Assembly: GCF_003590095.1 (NCBI RefSeq)
Contig: NC_039498.1
Location: 4,588,001 to 4,652,000, forward strand
DNA from: Trichoplusia ni
Lineage: Eukaryota; Arthropoda; Insecta; Lepidoptera; Noctuidae
Reading direction: 5' to 3'
DNA: 64,000 bases
Below the pieces are notes generated by a model. It worked only from the letters and a program-made list of their open reading frames with translations, did no database searches and had not been told where the DNA came from. This document shows, in pieces, positions 36,401-50,100 of this stretch. How positions within the stretch are numbered: position 1 is the stretch's first letter; each line of letters opens with the position of its first letter. The translations under genes and the position numbers were made by a program.

Positions 36401-38774
36401 TTGTTTAAGCATTTACATATACTGAAATACACAGGTATTAAAATAGGAGTAGTTTTATTACCTCTATTGGAAATAAATGAGGTGAATATATATATTGGGG
36501 TAATCTAATATCGTCCAACGTTAAGTGGGAATTATATTATTGATATTTAGTAATGTACAATTATTTAGTTCGGGTGCCTCGTTAGCGGTTGCGTCCTCCA
36601 TAAATTGTTTTCGTATCGATAAATTGTGTGTTAAAATTTGTATTAGAATATTAAATTGTATTCAATTGGTTCGGGGTTTCGTGTTATTATAGAAATTTAG
36701 CTTCGAGTTGTATTTTAGTGAAGAGAACGAATATTGCGGTGATTTTAATTGAAACCTGCGTGGAACAGACTTTTTGGAAATATAAGGGTTAGTTATTACA
36801 AGATGTTGATTTGAATCTATTAGGACTATTTGGAGACGGGTTTATAAATGAGGTTTATAGATTTACTTATGTGCGTTGAAAAATATTTCACAGTTCTTCA
36901 TTCAATTTTATTTGATTTTTATAATAAAATACTAAGTCATTGTAAAATGAAATCGTTTTGATTTACATTGACGCAAATTACTTACGTCTTATTTTAAATT
37001 GAAAATACAATAGGTGTAGCTGTTAGACTCTTTATTGATTTAATGCTGTGCGGAATAATACATAAACATGTATTTATTTAAAGAAAATATTTCTACAACA
37101 ATGTTTTACTTTAGTAAATAGGATATTTAGAAGAGGAAAGAAATAATAAATATGAGAGTTAATAAATAGAATCATCTTGATCGCATTAGATAAGAATCGT
37201 TTCCAGTTTTTTTTTCATTCGAACTAATTTACAAGTTTTTAAATGAAACAAAGCGATCACAGTTTTGTCTATTAGAAGTAAATAGTAATTATAGATCTAT
37301 TTTTAGTTTTATTGAAGTTATTGAAGACTAGTGAGAATAGTTTTAAGATTCTAACAAGAATCATTAAGCTGCGTATTACAATAATAACCTTATTTCAATA
37401 TTAGGATTAAGAGTTTTGCTTCGTCGCCATGATTATCATTACAATGTGATTGTATCACGGTGATTTGCAATGCCTAAGGAACATTTTTACTAAACATTTT
37501 AGTGTAAATAATGTATTGTTGTAACAATAGTTTTACGGTCATTGCTCATAAAGATAAAGTGGTAATTAAGTCCTTAATGCTCGTGATTCAGTACATTTTG
37601 AACATTATTTTAGCCGATGTGTGAGTAAGTGTTAGCATTTTATGGCAGTGACTGTTCGACCCAGTTATTATTTCTATGAGTTAATGCTGAGACCTATGTG
37701 TCACTGGCAGAACGGTTCGATTATATTTTCAGATGAAAATTTATGATTTTACAATAATGAGTCATAAAGCGAAATTTTCTGAACAATAGGAAGTGTATGT
37801 CTTTGTGTATTACGAAAGGAATCGGTTATCAAATGTTAAGAGAATTATCTTTGAATGTTTTATTACCTACAATTCACCAAGAAAACTATTACCGTTAAAT
37901 TCGTCCTTTTCCGGCACACTTACTTAATAGAAAACATTTCAATTAGCAACTAAAAAACAACCACTATAACATAATTCTTACTAAAAAACTATTTAATTTG
38001 AAGCCAAACCCTATAGTCTTAAACCTCAGCCTGAATTACTCACATAGTCCCAAAAATCATTATATTACTGATAGACATGGCTTGGACCGTAAGACGCTCG
38101 TATAACTGAGTTACGTAGTCAGACCAGACATGTACGTAGGGTGCCTTCGATATCTTCGGTGTCTTGAGGATGGAGCTAATTCACTTGCCCTAGCCCTAAG
38201 ATTCAATAAATTCAATTATTTCTTAGGACATGCGAGCTTCTGGCTTCACTCTCAAATTGTATTTAAGCCGGAATTAAGATTTGGTTTCCAAGATATGGAT
38301 CTAAAATCTGGAACTAAAATAGTGTTTAATACTTTGAATATAAATCTATTCTATACAAAATAATTTTGTACTTGTGTCTTTGGTTGTTATTGAGTTTATT
38401 TCTATAGGAGTTAGATCGATTTTAAAAGGAAATGGGGTTTCGGGTTGCGGCTAAATATTGTCCACTTTTATTTAAAAAATCTTGACAAGCAAATGAGTTT
38501 TGTTTCTTATTGATTTACACACAGTATGGAATATGTTCTATACTTTTTGTTACTGTAACTTCTTTTCTGGTATAATCTCTTGCCTGTCTTATTAACATAT
38601 GGTTTTTCTATTTTAACAAGAACTCGTCAACATTTTCAAAATTAATAAAAAAGTGTATGAACGTGCCCAGTTTACATTGAACTATAAATATGAAAATCCA
38701 AATAATGTACACAATAGTAGAAATACAGGGCTGTATAGCAAGTAAAGGGTTGAAATAGGTGAAGGAGGGTTTAA
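33471..38774 (+). other. bab intron, second part
   Basis: AT-rich with no gene. A CpG-dense block at 34155-34205 (GGGCGCGGCGGCGGCGCG) and a milder GC patch at 34855-34925 could be regulatory. The open frame at 36177-36425 starts in CTAGATGGCGCTAG, a sequence common at lepidopteran repeat ends, and has no known domain. Confidence 0.45.
34155..34205. other. CpG-dense patch in the intron
   Basis: A short run of CGG/GCG trinucleotides in AT-rich DNA, with no exon signals. Confidence 0.35.
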
Positions 38775-38795
38775 AGGTCACCGGGTCATTGACCC
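38775..38795. promoter_or_regulatory. Candidate ecdysone response element (IR1 palindrome plus half-site)
   Basis: GGGTCA-T-TGACCC at 38783-38795 is a perfect inverted repeat of two nuclear-receptor half-sites with a one-base spacer. It fits the IR1 consensus RGGTCA-N-TGACCY bound by EcR/USP. A third half-site AGGTCA lies at 38775-38780 in the same orientation as the left half. It sits in the bab intron about 9 kb from the BTB exon. Binding is not shown. Confidence 0.5.
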
Positions 38796-41700
38796 CAGGG
38801 GACATTTTTCCCGAATGACTGGTTACGTGTTTGTGTATATCATTTACGAGTTTGTTTTGCGTACAGTAGCCTCGTTTAAATGTTTAGAACAATAAGGTAG
38901 ATAATTCATTATAAAATACTTACCTTTTTACGAAATAAATGTGAGTATTTATCAATTCCTCCTATTAACGATGTTTACATGGCATTTACAATCTTTAAAG
39001 TTCGCGTCAACACCTCTATAAATCAACAAATTTAGGAACGTTCTCCTAGAGGCCATCTAATCGGGTAAAGTGCCAAAATAAGCCGGCATTTTGCTCAGAC
39101 GGCTAAATATTACAAAGATAAGATTAAATAATTACAACGTTTATTATCTGTTGTTTAAACTAAGATGTAATCTTTATATGTTGGCTGTGGACTTGAATAA
39201 GCCGCAAGTAAATATCTCTACATGTTTAGCAATAACTTTTCTACGTTCATTACTTGGAAACAAAAAGTTTTTTATCGCTAAGAGAGTTTCTCGGTAATAC
39301 TTGCTCTGGAGCTTTTATGAATTGCCTCACTTCACAATACATCTCGACTAAAGCTTAAGTACAAGAGTATTAATAAGTATAGAAAAAAGTGTTTCTATAA
39401 ATGTTAGGGATCTAATATTGCTACAATCAAGATATTCTTCCGAATTAACTCTTCGCCGACACTGGACGTAAGAGCGAGAGTCCGCGCTGTGTGAGGAGCT
39501 CCACCGACCACATGAATATTCATACAACAACCGCAGCACACAAAAAAAATATTCCAAGCGAACAAAACTGTATAAATTCATCAAAATCAAAAGAAAACTC
39601 GCGAGGGGACAAATATTTTTCAACGTGCGCGCGGGCATTGTAAAGTTGTTTGCACACCAGCGGTCACAAGAATCGACTTGTCAACAAAACTTAACCTTAA
39701 TTCATAGGAACTGACACTTTTTTATGTTATCCGTAGTTTTGTTTTTAATTTAAGAGATATCTTATGTGTGTTGCGGCTTAATGAAAAGTCTTAAAGTACC
39801 GCCCAAGTTTGTTCAAGACAAATTGTGTAAGGCACTCTGTATGTACTCAGATAACGTATAAAGATATCATTTGCATTGTGTAATCATATTGCCTTATGAT
39901 TTTATTACTTATATTCCGAAATATTCCTTTCTAAGAGTCTGCATCGAGAAATATGTTAGGAACGACGTAATCGATATCAGGTTCCGAATCACAACTATGT
40001 TCTTGTTGAGGTAAAGACATGAATAACTTTGCCTCTAAATGTGTATATTTGTATATTTTTATTACGTCAATCCTTAGACGAATCGGTCCGAATAAATAAT
40101 AAGATTTGTTGGTATAAAAATATGAAAAATATGAGTCTCCAAGTCTTGACTAAAATACCTTTCAGCGAAAGCCAAAAATTATCCCTTGCCTCTACACCAA
40201 TCAATAATTAAATATATAAAGTATAAAATCGAAGTACTAATTAAAATAACAACAAAGGAACAGAGCTGTTTTACATAAAGTATAGAATTCTTGCTAAATG
40301 ATACGCTAAAGTGCAACTCATTAGCTGCAACTCAACTTACCTCATTAACGATTGAAAATACGATCGGCAGTAGGAAAAACATTGTTATTGTTGGAGTGTA
40401 AACATCTTTGATCTTAAACAAAACTATACAATTAAAGCTGGTATCGTGAGACTATTGATGGCTAATTAAGCTTTAGAAACAACTAATGTTTTCTGGTGTA
40501 TGCCGATGCAGTCTGTAATTAAATGTTTAAACAATTTTACATCCATCCGTGTACCTTGTAAGCGTAGTTAGAGCAGCGATCAGTTTTATGCGAACATTTT
40601 TCATAACATTATCGTAATAGTTAATTTAATTACATAAAGTTGATTGTGTCCGTCAAGCAGGTATAAACACAATCGTTTGTCTCGGAGTCCGTGCGCTTGG
40701 CATGAGCGCAGTTCAGCTGAAGCTCGGAATCCTTTAACCTCGGCCGTAAACCTCAACTGCGCCATGCATGAAACAATATTGAAATAGACTGATCACATTG
40801 CGCATAATATGAATTCAAGAATCGAGTAGAGCGGATCGTCGCCCGCCGATGACATTCACTCAAATTTAAATTTCGAATCGAATGCCCTAGAATAACTCGT
40901 CGATCATTCATTTATTCGTTTACCGATGCGTATGACGGTGTTATCTTGAATTAGGGCTTTAAATCCTATAGAAATATTAATATTTTAGCGAGTTATTTGC
41001 TGATGCGACGTGACTTAGTAAACAGGCTGCGGGAAGCGCCGTTACTTTATTATATATTCATGATTGTTATGCACCCGTATGTTTGCGTGGCGAATAATAC
41101 TGGAAAATGCACGGTGCCTATCTTGTGCGCCCGGCCGCAGTCCGTGCAGGGAAACATGTGTGCGTGCGACACTGTGAGCTCAAGGGCAGCGGGATAGAGC
41201 GCGGCCGAGGTGCGCGTGCGCCGCTCTCGTCACGTCCCGAGACCATCAGTGTCCCACTCACTGTCACTACTCAGACTAGATGATGAGTGCCAACGGGCCC
41301 CGCTCTGTGCGCTCATACCCTACATTAAACAATCGCGTTAGTTTTCAATACATAAAGTAATAAATACAATTTTATTAATGTTGAAATAATTAAGAATTGC
41401 ATATTGCGTGAATTTTAATATCAACCCATATATAGTTTTTAATTTCACGGGCAAATAAATATTAATTGAACATTATAAAATATCTCGTTACGATTATTAA
41501 TATTTTCAAAGTTTTTTATTACTTCACTATCGATAACTTGAATTTTAATCTGTATAAACTTATATTTACTCTGCACATAGAAACATTAGACGGCACTTCG
41601 AAGAAATTATATTTCTTGTAAAGGCAACGCGCACACACCGCATTAATTAAAAACGTAAAATATTAAAATGAGGTAGCTTGTAGGATTAAGAAAGATTAAT

Positions 41701-43805
41701 GAAATCGATTTCTCAGTATTCTGTGATTATTAGTTCTGATTTGTTTTTTAAAAGCATTAGAAAATCATACAGAGATCTTACATTTCATTTTTATTTATGA
41801 ATCGGAAGGAAAATATCTACAGCGGTCGTTGACAGTCCCGAACGGTTTTCGCTTCCGTAAAAGATCAATGAAAGTCAGCCATTATGGAAGTAGGCCTCGC
41901 GACTCTTGCGCATGCATCATGGATATTTGAAACACAATTCGGTTCTATTGCCCTGCCTGCACTTGAAACAACACTTTCAGTTTCAATACTTCAGTACTTT
42001 TGACATGATATTGTTTGTGATTTGTTTTTAGTATATCTGCTGCTAAAAGAAAGAGTTGTTTTCTTTTTTTTATGAATATAAATGCAGATGAAACATTAAT
42101 AATCAATTCAGTTTTATACCGAAGTGACTCTACAGTTTAGATCAAACGTTTTCCAAATCTTTTTCATTTGAGTAAGAAGGGTACAGTTCTGTAGAAGGTA
42201 GCGTCATCTCTTTCCCCCATTTCTATGTATCCCTTCTCAATACGGTATCAAGTTCATAGTTCTCGTGTCCTTATCAAACAGTGGCTATATACTTCTGGCA
42301 CCACACTGGAGCGTGTAAACAGAGTGAGTGCGCGCGCGCAGTAGCTCGTACAAACAAACATAGGTACCTACTGAGATATTGTTGACTTATCATTTAGGTT
42401 GCAACGGAATTAAAGCACGCCTTACTGTAATAATACATTAATGTTAATGGATTATAATGCGTAGTCTTTGAATCATCCTTTTTTTTTTTAATTAATCAGA
42501 TCTAAGTTGATATTTTCGATCTAAAATTGATTGTATTCTAGCGTCATGATTCACATTGACAGCAAATAGGTTTCAGAAATAAGTTGGTATTCTATTTTGC
42601 TGTTATACAAAATACAAATGCACTAAGACTAACTTGTATGAATAACAATGAATTCGTAGCAACGTCAGTCCAATCATTCAAATTAGAAATACTGTTGATG
42701 ATACATTTTATAGAGTGGCGGTATCGCGGTATTACAGCAAATTGTGGGTTGGCAGAGAAAGTGCTGGCTGAGACATGTTATTTTTGTTGCTAATTGGCCT
42801 TGCTAAACGGTATGGCTATCGTAACTGGCGTCCTGACAATACGGGGGTAGGGCGAGGTGCCGTTGCATTCCTTGCCTATAATATAATCGATTGGGAGTCG
42901 CCCTAGCTCGATTATAGATAATGTTTACGTATTTGTTCGACACTGAATTATTTACTGCTTAATTGATTGTTTTGTAATAAAAATAATAAAATTTTGAGTA
43001 AAAAATTAAATGACATTTGTTTTTGAATACCGAATAACTTTTTATGACTATGCTTTTAATATTTTCATGTGGAAATAATTGTTAAAGAATAACAATACAT
43101 CTACAGTTGATTTTTCTCTGTACATATTTTAAATTCGAATTAAATTTAAATTCAGGTTGTATTCTAGAAAGAAATGACTGAAATCTTAATGAGCGAAGGG
43201 TATTGTTATTATAATACATAGTTCGTATCATCGCGCAGCTTCTGTTTGATTTCCAAGCTGATTTAAGCGCATTGCTCGACTGTTTATTAACTCCTTCTGA
43301 TGTAATTAGGTTGTAGAACTAAAACACAAGTCTTAGCTGGCGGCGTAATGATGCCATGTAATTAAATATACTTGTAAAAATGAAGCTCTACGTGGCGATA
43401 AACAGAGACAATGGCGGTGTATTAATATAAATGCCGATACGCGGCACAATAAAATCGCTAACGCAATCGACACGTCGCAGCGGCAATACCTCATCGAGTC
43501 AATCGTATTACATTTAAATATTAAAATTATTCATATTGGCAATATATTACTGGGCCGCCGGTGCCGATTGATCCAACTCCGGTAGGATTAAATAACTTGA
43601 ATACATGTGAAATTATAATTAAAATATCCCTTATGAATATTTTTTGCATTATCCACGTCGAGACGGGCGAACATTTTAAGTTTTTTAAAGGCGAAATTTA
43701 CATTTAAAACGTTATAGGATCATGTATCGACGTACGGCAAGAGATTAAAAAAAGTTTCGTCATATATGTAAGTTATGGTAATATAATAATGTGGTGAGAG
43801 GTCCT
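38796..43805 (+). other. bab intron, third part
   Basis: AT-rich with no gene. A CpG-rich patch at 41180-41310 (GAGCGCGGCCGAGGTGCGCG) may be regulatory. Confidence 0.45.
41180..41310. other. CpG-rich patch in the intron
   Basis: GC-dense compared with both flanks. Contains GAGCGCGGCCGAGG and GGGCCCCGCTCTGTGCGC. No convincing coding frame or donor. Confidence 0.35.
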
Positions 43806-43843
43806 CTCAGAGCCCACTCAGAGCCCACTCAGGGCCCACTCAG
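43806..43843 (+). repeat. 11-bp tandem repeat, about 3.5 copies
   Basis: CTCAGAGCCCA at 43806-43816 and 43817-43827, CTCAGGGCCCA at 43828-43838, then CTCAG. Confidence 0.85.
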
Positions 43844-46800
43844 CGTTACTCACACGAGTTACGCGTCACGTCGCGGACCGCGGCTTGTTTGTTTACTGAT
43901 ATATTAAATATGGAAGTGACAGAATCGGTATTCAAATGTTATGTCCATTAATTTGGGTTTGTTAGCACGTTTTGTTCGCAATGAGTTTCTTTTTTACTTA
44001 CCTTGTGTAGCCGATTTAAATAGATTTATAGAAAAAAAAATTGTGTAATTTTTGAATAAAAAAAAAAACATTAAATGCTTAGATATAATTAACATTTTTG
44101 CAAACTTACCAGTAGTTTAAAGCTTTCTGCCACAGTGTACCCGCGGCCTTATATTTCCGATGATATTTTGCATAATATAATGTTAAAGTAATCAGTAGCT
44201 GCGGAGTGCAGCTGCACTGAACCAATGATCCTTAATTTACAAACCCTAAAATGCTCATGTTTATAATTGCCGTTTTTTAAATAAATAATGTGTATAATTT
44301 AATTATCTAAATAGGTAAGATAACAAATGATTTATAATTTTGAGGAAAAAATTGATATGTTTAAATGTTGAATGTCGAGTGTTGCGTCTGGGCGACCTAT
44401 AAAGGCAAAAGTTTACGGAAAAAGAGCAGTGTGAGCTTGTTTGCAACCGAGGTGTTGTAGTCAAATAAGTGAGTTGAGTAGGAAAATATAAACCCTGGAC
44501 TATCAGAACACACTCATATCTTATTTTAAATAAACTTAACTTAGTCATTATGCGTAGTGCATTGTTATGTACCTGCAGACAATGTACACAATAACTTCAT
44601 CAATTAATTGCTCAATTTTGTCGTATTAACATCAATATACGCGTATCGAAATAAAGTTTTATTTATATACTTGTTGGTATTTCACAAAAAGTTCAATGAA
44701 AGCTCTTACGGATATTGTTGATGGCCGCAGCTCGCATTACCCACAGTTAAGCGCTGACATTCAACTGATATTTAACTGTTTAACCCCTACACGTCGATGA
44801 TTGAAGAACCACATATCGATAATATTTTAGCAAAATGATAGGCACTAAAGATAACCCCGTCCTTATGTGCTGCCACCGCTCACCGGCCACAGATTACGAA
44901 ATAAATTCAACACATAATCGACTTCCATATTTAGAATAAGTAACTTCGTCAATACTCAGTATCACTTTAAAATATTATATTTTAAAATACGTTGCAACTT
45001 CGTAATATGCATATGCAATTCACTCAGTATTCAAAACGCGCAAAGACCATTTGTATTAATTAAGTGGTTATACCAACTAACATAATAATATTCAAAAACC
45101 TTGATTCGCGAGGTAATATCATAATATAAGTGAATGAAACAATGAACATCGCTCAATTAAATTGTGTATCATAAATTTATTTATCACATGATAATTTTTA
45201 TTTTAACCCAAAAAACGTCGCGCCTTGGGCACGTAACCCTGCGGGCGCGCATTAATCTCGCAAGTGAGGCGCGTTACGTGAGAGCTGGCGCTGTCGGCGC
45301 GCGGGGCGGCGCGGCGGCGCGCGGCGCGGCGGCTGAGCGCGCGGTGTCAGCGTGGCGGGAACACGTGTCGGAGGCGGCGGGACCCAAGATTAACATCTAT
45401 ATTGCTTCACGGCCCACGATGCCACCGACCGGCTACCGGCTACCGGCTTCCTTATAATATCGTTATTTATTAACCCACACTCGTGTTTACTACAACGTTT
45501 TCGGGTGTTTTGAATGATGACTTGATTTGATTGTCTGTTCGTTACATTTTAAATGTCGACACACTAACATGTTGTGTATACGTTATTTATTATTATATAT
45601 TCTACAGAAACGAAAGAGAGTTTCAGAAAGACAAGTGAAATTAATTCTTAAACTTATAACATTGACGTTGAGCAAAACATAGGTCATCAGTAAAAAATAA
45701 AGTTCTCATTTAGCCGCCATTATGGCCTTCAATACAATGAATGTGCACATTAACCACATTAGAACCCCTAGTGTTTACGTGACACGTCCTTCATTCTGGT
45801 TCCATTGAAAAAGGAGTTAAAAACAGCAATTACGGTACGATATAAAAATTCAATGTAATTAAATAACAACTGTAGTATAATGCGTGATCGGGCTCCCGTT
45901 AGTGGTGGGACATGCTGTAACGATGGAACTTTGCAAGGGCAGCAGGGTGAGCAGCGGCGTCCGCGCGGCTACGCGCTCCCGAAATGCTTTGTAGGAATGC
46001 GAACAATCGAAATTGTTGACGAATTTTTCTGTCACTTTGCGCAAAGTGAAGCGAGGACGCAGTCACCTGTGCGCGAGATAAACGCATGCACTAAACCTAA
46101 CGTGTGTCCGACTGCGCCGAACACGTGCGTCCAGGCTCGCGTTACATGCCATCGGCATGTGTCGTTACTCTTCAAAGTTACTTCAACCCCATATCAATCG
46201 ACAAAAATTTAAATTTTCTTCTCCCCTCTAACGACACACGTTTGCTGCGGGTAACTAGTGACAGCCCTGAATTTATACCTGTTTAGTAAAACAACAAACT
46301 CAGTAATTTTGACTAAGACGTTGCATTTCTCGGTAATGAATTGACGGGTACGTCATACCAGTGACATAATTAACTGGGTGTAATTACGCGAGCGACGATC
46401 ACGATGTCCAGCAGAGCGAAAACTTTTTGCAAAATAGGCAACGTGGGGCGTTCGTGACCCAGTGCAAAAAGTTAAGTAGAATATATGACAATTGCAGTCA
46501 ACAGATGTGTTTCATTGAATGTCACTCGGCAATGGATATTTGGACCGATAAGAGACTGTTGGAGTGTTAAAATTAACTATATCAGTAATCGCATTTAAAA
46601 GTGGTTTATTAAGATTAGTCACGGCCTGATGTTCGTCTAAAGGAGGGAAACAAATTGTCTCACATATCGATTAATATTTACTTTTCTTTTCATTGTAACT
46701 TTGCACTTAAAAAGCATTTTTATTAACACGAAAACTGCGTTTGAGATATGAAACTATTGCACTGAAAAAAAACTTGAAATGGTTCTTGTTATAGACATTT

Positions 46801-47088
46801 TTAATATTTGAAAACTCTGCAATAACAAAGTTGAGTAAGATGCTCGACTGCGACCTGAATAATTTAAATATAAGCCCCGAGGTAAGTTGCCATTTAGATT
46901 TGATATTATGTTACCGTTAAGACTATTATTTGAATAATAGAAATATCTTATGACCTGGCGTCTTACTTGAGAGAATTTAAGAATTCAATATTAAGTATTT
47001 TCTTCCAACTCTACGCTTTGTGTTTCGCCCCTGGTCTGTCTTGCCCCGGGCTGACCTTCGGACGTCTTGAACTTTGACTTAAGGGCCG
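43844..47088 (+). other. bab intron, fourth part
   Basis: AT-rich with no supported gene. The main landmark is the CpG island-like block at 45228-45410. Open frames on both strands at 45859-46286 lie in moderately GC-rich DNA without a recognisable product. A CGAG|GTAAGT donor-like site is at 46880/46881. Confidence 0.4.
45228..45410. other. CpG island-like block in the intron
   Basis: After 28.85-29.95 kb this is the most CpG-dense stretch, with repeated GGCGCG/GCGGCG motifs at 45294-45350. The plus-strand frame is an Ala/Arg-rich low-complexity string, as expected of any GCG-rich DNA. It could be an alternative promoter or a regulatory element. No initiator or donor is convincing. Confidence 0.4.
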
Positions 47089-47124
47089 AAAACAGACATG
47101 GGGTCAAAACCCCATGTCTGTTTT
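47089..47124. repeat. Perfect 16-bp hairpin
   Basis: AAAACAGACATGGGGT (47089-47104) and ACCCCATGTCTGTTTT (47109-47124) are exact complements with a four-base CAAA loop. The stem is too short and too perfect for a typical miRNA precursor, and pairing outside it is poor. Confidence 0.9.
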
Positions 47125-50100
47125 AGGATTCACGTGCCAAACAGTCTTAAAGTTTGCCTCATTGTCTTTGACCACTCGGAAGAAAAGCTTCCCAGCAAGA
47201 ACCTGACCCCAACCCTTTAATGACACAAAAACATCAATAAAAAAATCCCCATTAACATAGTAATGTTTACCAGTAACAGGTTATTGGTAGTTTCACCGGT
47301 ATTCGCGCCCCCTTCCCGTTTGTTTTTTACCGTTCAACATTCAAACGTATAATAATAGTTCCAATAATAACTTCTTATTATTTGCGTTGCCTTTATGACA
47401 CATTAACACGAGCGCTACTGATGAAATGCGGTTAGAAAACTTTGTAATTGCTACACATTTTTGCTCCACTGGACCATAATAAAGTATTATAGTGAAGATA
47501 CCTTTTTTCTAAACCTACTTACAAATAGTTTTTGTTCCTGTTAAGTGCAAGTCTAACGCTAGTCTCGAATTTCAAGGAGTTTTTAAACGTCTCAGATTTT
47601 TTTTTATTTATGTTTCTTGCAGCCGCTGATTAGATTAGTTCACTTTGTTAACAATTTCTGTTGAGGCACATTATTGGAACAATGAATATTGCATTTCTTG
47701 ATTTACTTTGTTTTGTGATTGAAGTATTTCTTGCTAATATTTGGTAGGTCTAGAGTGGCAGAGATTTTTCAAATCTGTTTAACTTTGTGGAAGCGCTGTG
47801 ACATCACCTGCGCGCGAAGGTCTGCTCCTTTTGGATTTGATCCGAGTTTGTGTAGTTCCTATAAATACTTTTTTAAAAATTAATCACATTGACCGTAAAG
47901 ATGGTTCAAAACATCATTGCTAGACTCACCTCAATACGGAGACACGTTGCAAATGTAATGCTATCCACATTTCTAAAGCAATTGAAGTGTTTTAAAACAA
48001 GCTTCGAGCGGCCATCGTGGCGTCCTCCTGGTATCGATTTCCCCGCCAGACCAGCTCCATTCGGACTACCATAATTGTAGGAAGCCGAATGCAAATCGTT
48101 TATTATTTATAATATTATAATTACACCGCAGTTATTACATAGTTGTACGATTATACAAAATGTTGTCGAGTCGGTTGGACCGCGGAGTGACCGGTTGTTT
48201 AGCATATCTTGTCGTTTCTCCGCATAACCCCTTTTCATAAGGGTTTTGCTATGTTTAGAAAGTATGACGATTAAAGATTGACGTCTTAGATATTTCATAC
48301 TTGTCAATATTATTATGGCACAATTTGCAAAATGTCGTCTTTAAACTCTCGAAAGGATGAGATTCGTACACAAATGTACGACCAATTTGTATTGTCTGTC
48401 AGTTTTTGCATATCAATTGTTTTTTTTTTAGTTTAAATAAGTAGGTTCTTGTATACAAATCTAGATAAAGTGCAAGGCAGTGTCGGGTTGCATGCTCATC
48501 ACGATAGCAGAACCGATTAATTTATTGGTGAATTGAATAGAAATGAAAGTCAATTTTACATTACATTGCATTCACTATTTAAATGATAAGTATTCAGTGA
48601 TGTTATCTTGACATAGCGTTCTGAATACTTTCGCTGATAAAAATGTTTTTTTTTTTTAATTAAGAATAATCATTTAAGTTACTTAATTATACCACGTCCT
48701 TAATTTCAATCTGAGTAGCCGTTCAAAACATTCTAAATTAATTCAAATTGAAATAATATTTAAGCTTAAGTCTTCCGCGTCGGATCAATGCACCCAGTGT
48801 AAAGTCAGCTGCAAAAATACATGCTGACAACACCCAACATGAAATTAAATGTTATAAAAATCTTAAAATATTGAACATGCAATATCTCGAAATAAATAAA
48901 TACTCATTTGTGAATTAATTCAATCGATGTTTGAAGTATAAAATGATCTCGCAGTTGACTGTACGTAGGTATTCGAATACCGTGCACGAGTACCATTAAA
49001 TCATCTGATAGAGATACAAGAATCAGTGACGTCAACTTGTTGGCCAAACGCCAAATTAGGCAATTTTTACGTCGTTTGATATACCAACAATAATGTCTAA
49101 ACATTAAAAGCTTGAACAGCACACGCGGAACCATTATCTCTCGAAGTAGGTTAAAAGAAACTAATGTTTTAATAGGAAAAGCCAACAATATACAACAGAA
49201 TCAGTGGAAAATATTTGTTATTGCGATGACGTGGACCCCTGGCTCGGGGTGGGGTCCAAGTGCGAGCGGCGACTTAACCAGAGAGGCGTCCTTTATAATT
49301 ACTATTCTGTACGAACCCATAACGAAGAATTGTATGCTTTATAAAACATATTCGTAATTATCTACACCACTCTATAAAGACTAGCAGGAGTCTTTACAAA
49401 ATGTGAAACAAAATAAATAATCTGGATTTCGACTTCGTAATGACTAAGGTAAAGGCTTGACACAGTGCCGTGTTTTCAAGTATAAGCGGCGTGGTCTCTC
49501 GCAGTGGGACCGCGCCCCACAATGATTCACGTTCGGTAGGAGCGCGTACGCTCATAATGTGCGTTAATTTTATCTAAAAATAACACCCATTCTTTGTTTG
49601 TTAGATTTTTACGAAATCTGCCTGCCTTTATTAAATATGTTATACGTTTCTTTAGTTTTTCTGTTTCTCATTTTATTGTTTTGTATACACGTAAACTAAC
49701 GCAATGTAACGAGTAATTCAGGGAGTTTATTGTCGATACGAGGTTTATTGTATACTTAAAAACATAATAAAGTTTAATAATCTATACTTTATACATATTA
49801 AAAATTAAAACTGCTCGCTTCGCTACTACCGAAAACATACTTTGGCTAGTTTATCTGAGCATAAAATGCTTTTATTACTATTAACTAAAATAATAAATAC
49901 TTTTCGAGTAGTTGCCGCACAGAAGCCGAGTGACTATAGATCGAAGTATTACATTCGTTTAGCAGTTACACATCACAGCTTATCAAATCGAATCATAAAA
50001 TATAACACACGTGCAATAAAATCAATAAAAAAATCGATTAGTCAAAATAATTCGTTTTCGCTCTTCTATTGGTCGATACAAAGTCTTATCATACAATTTG

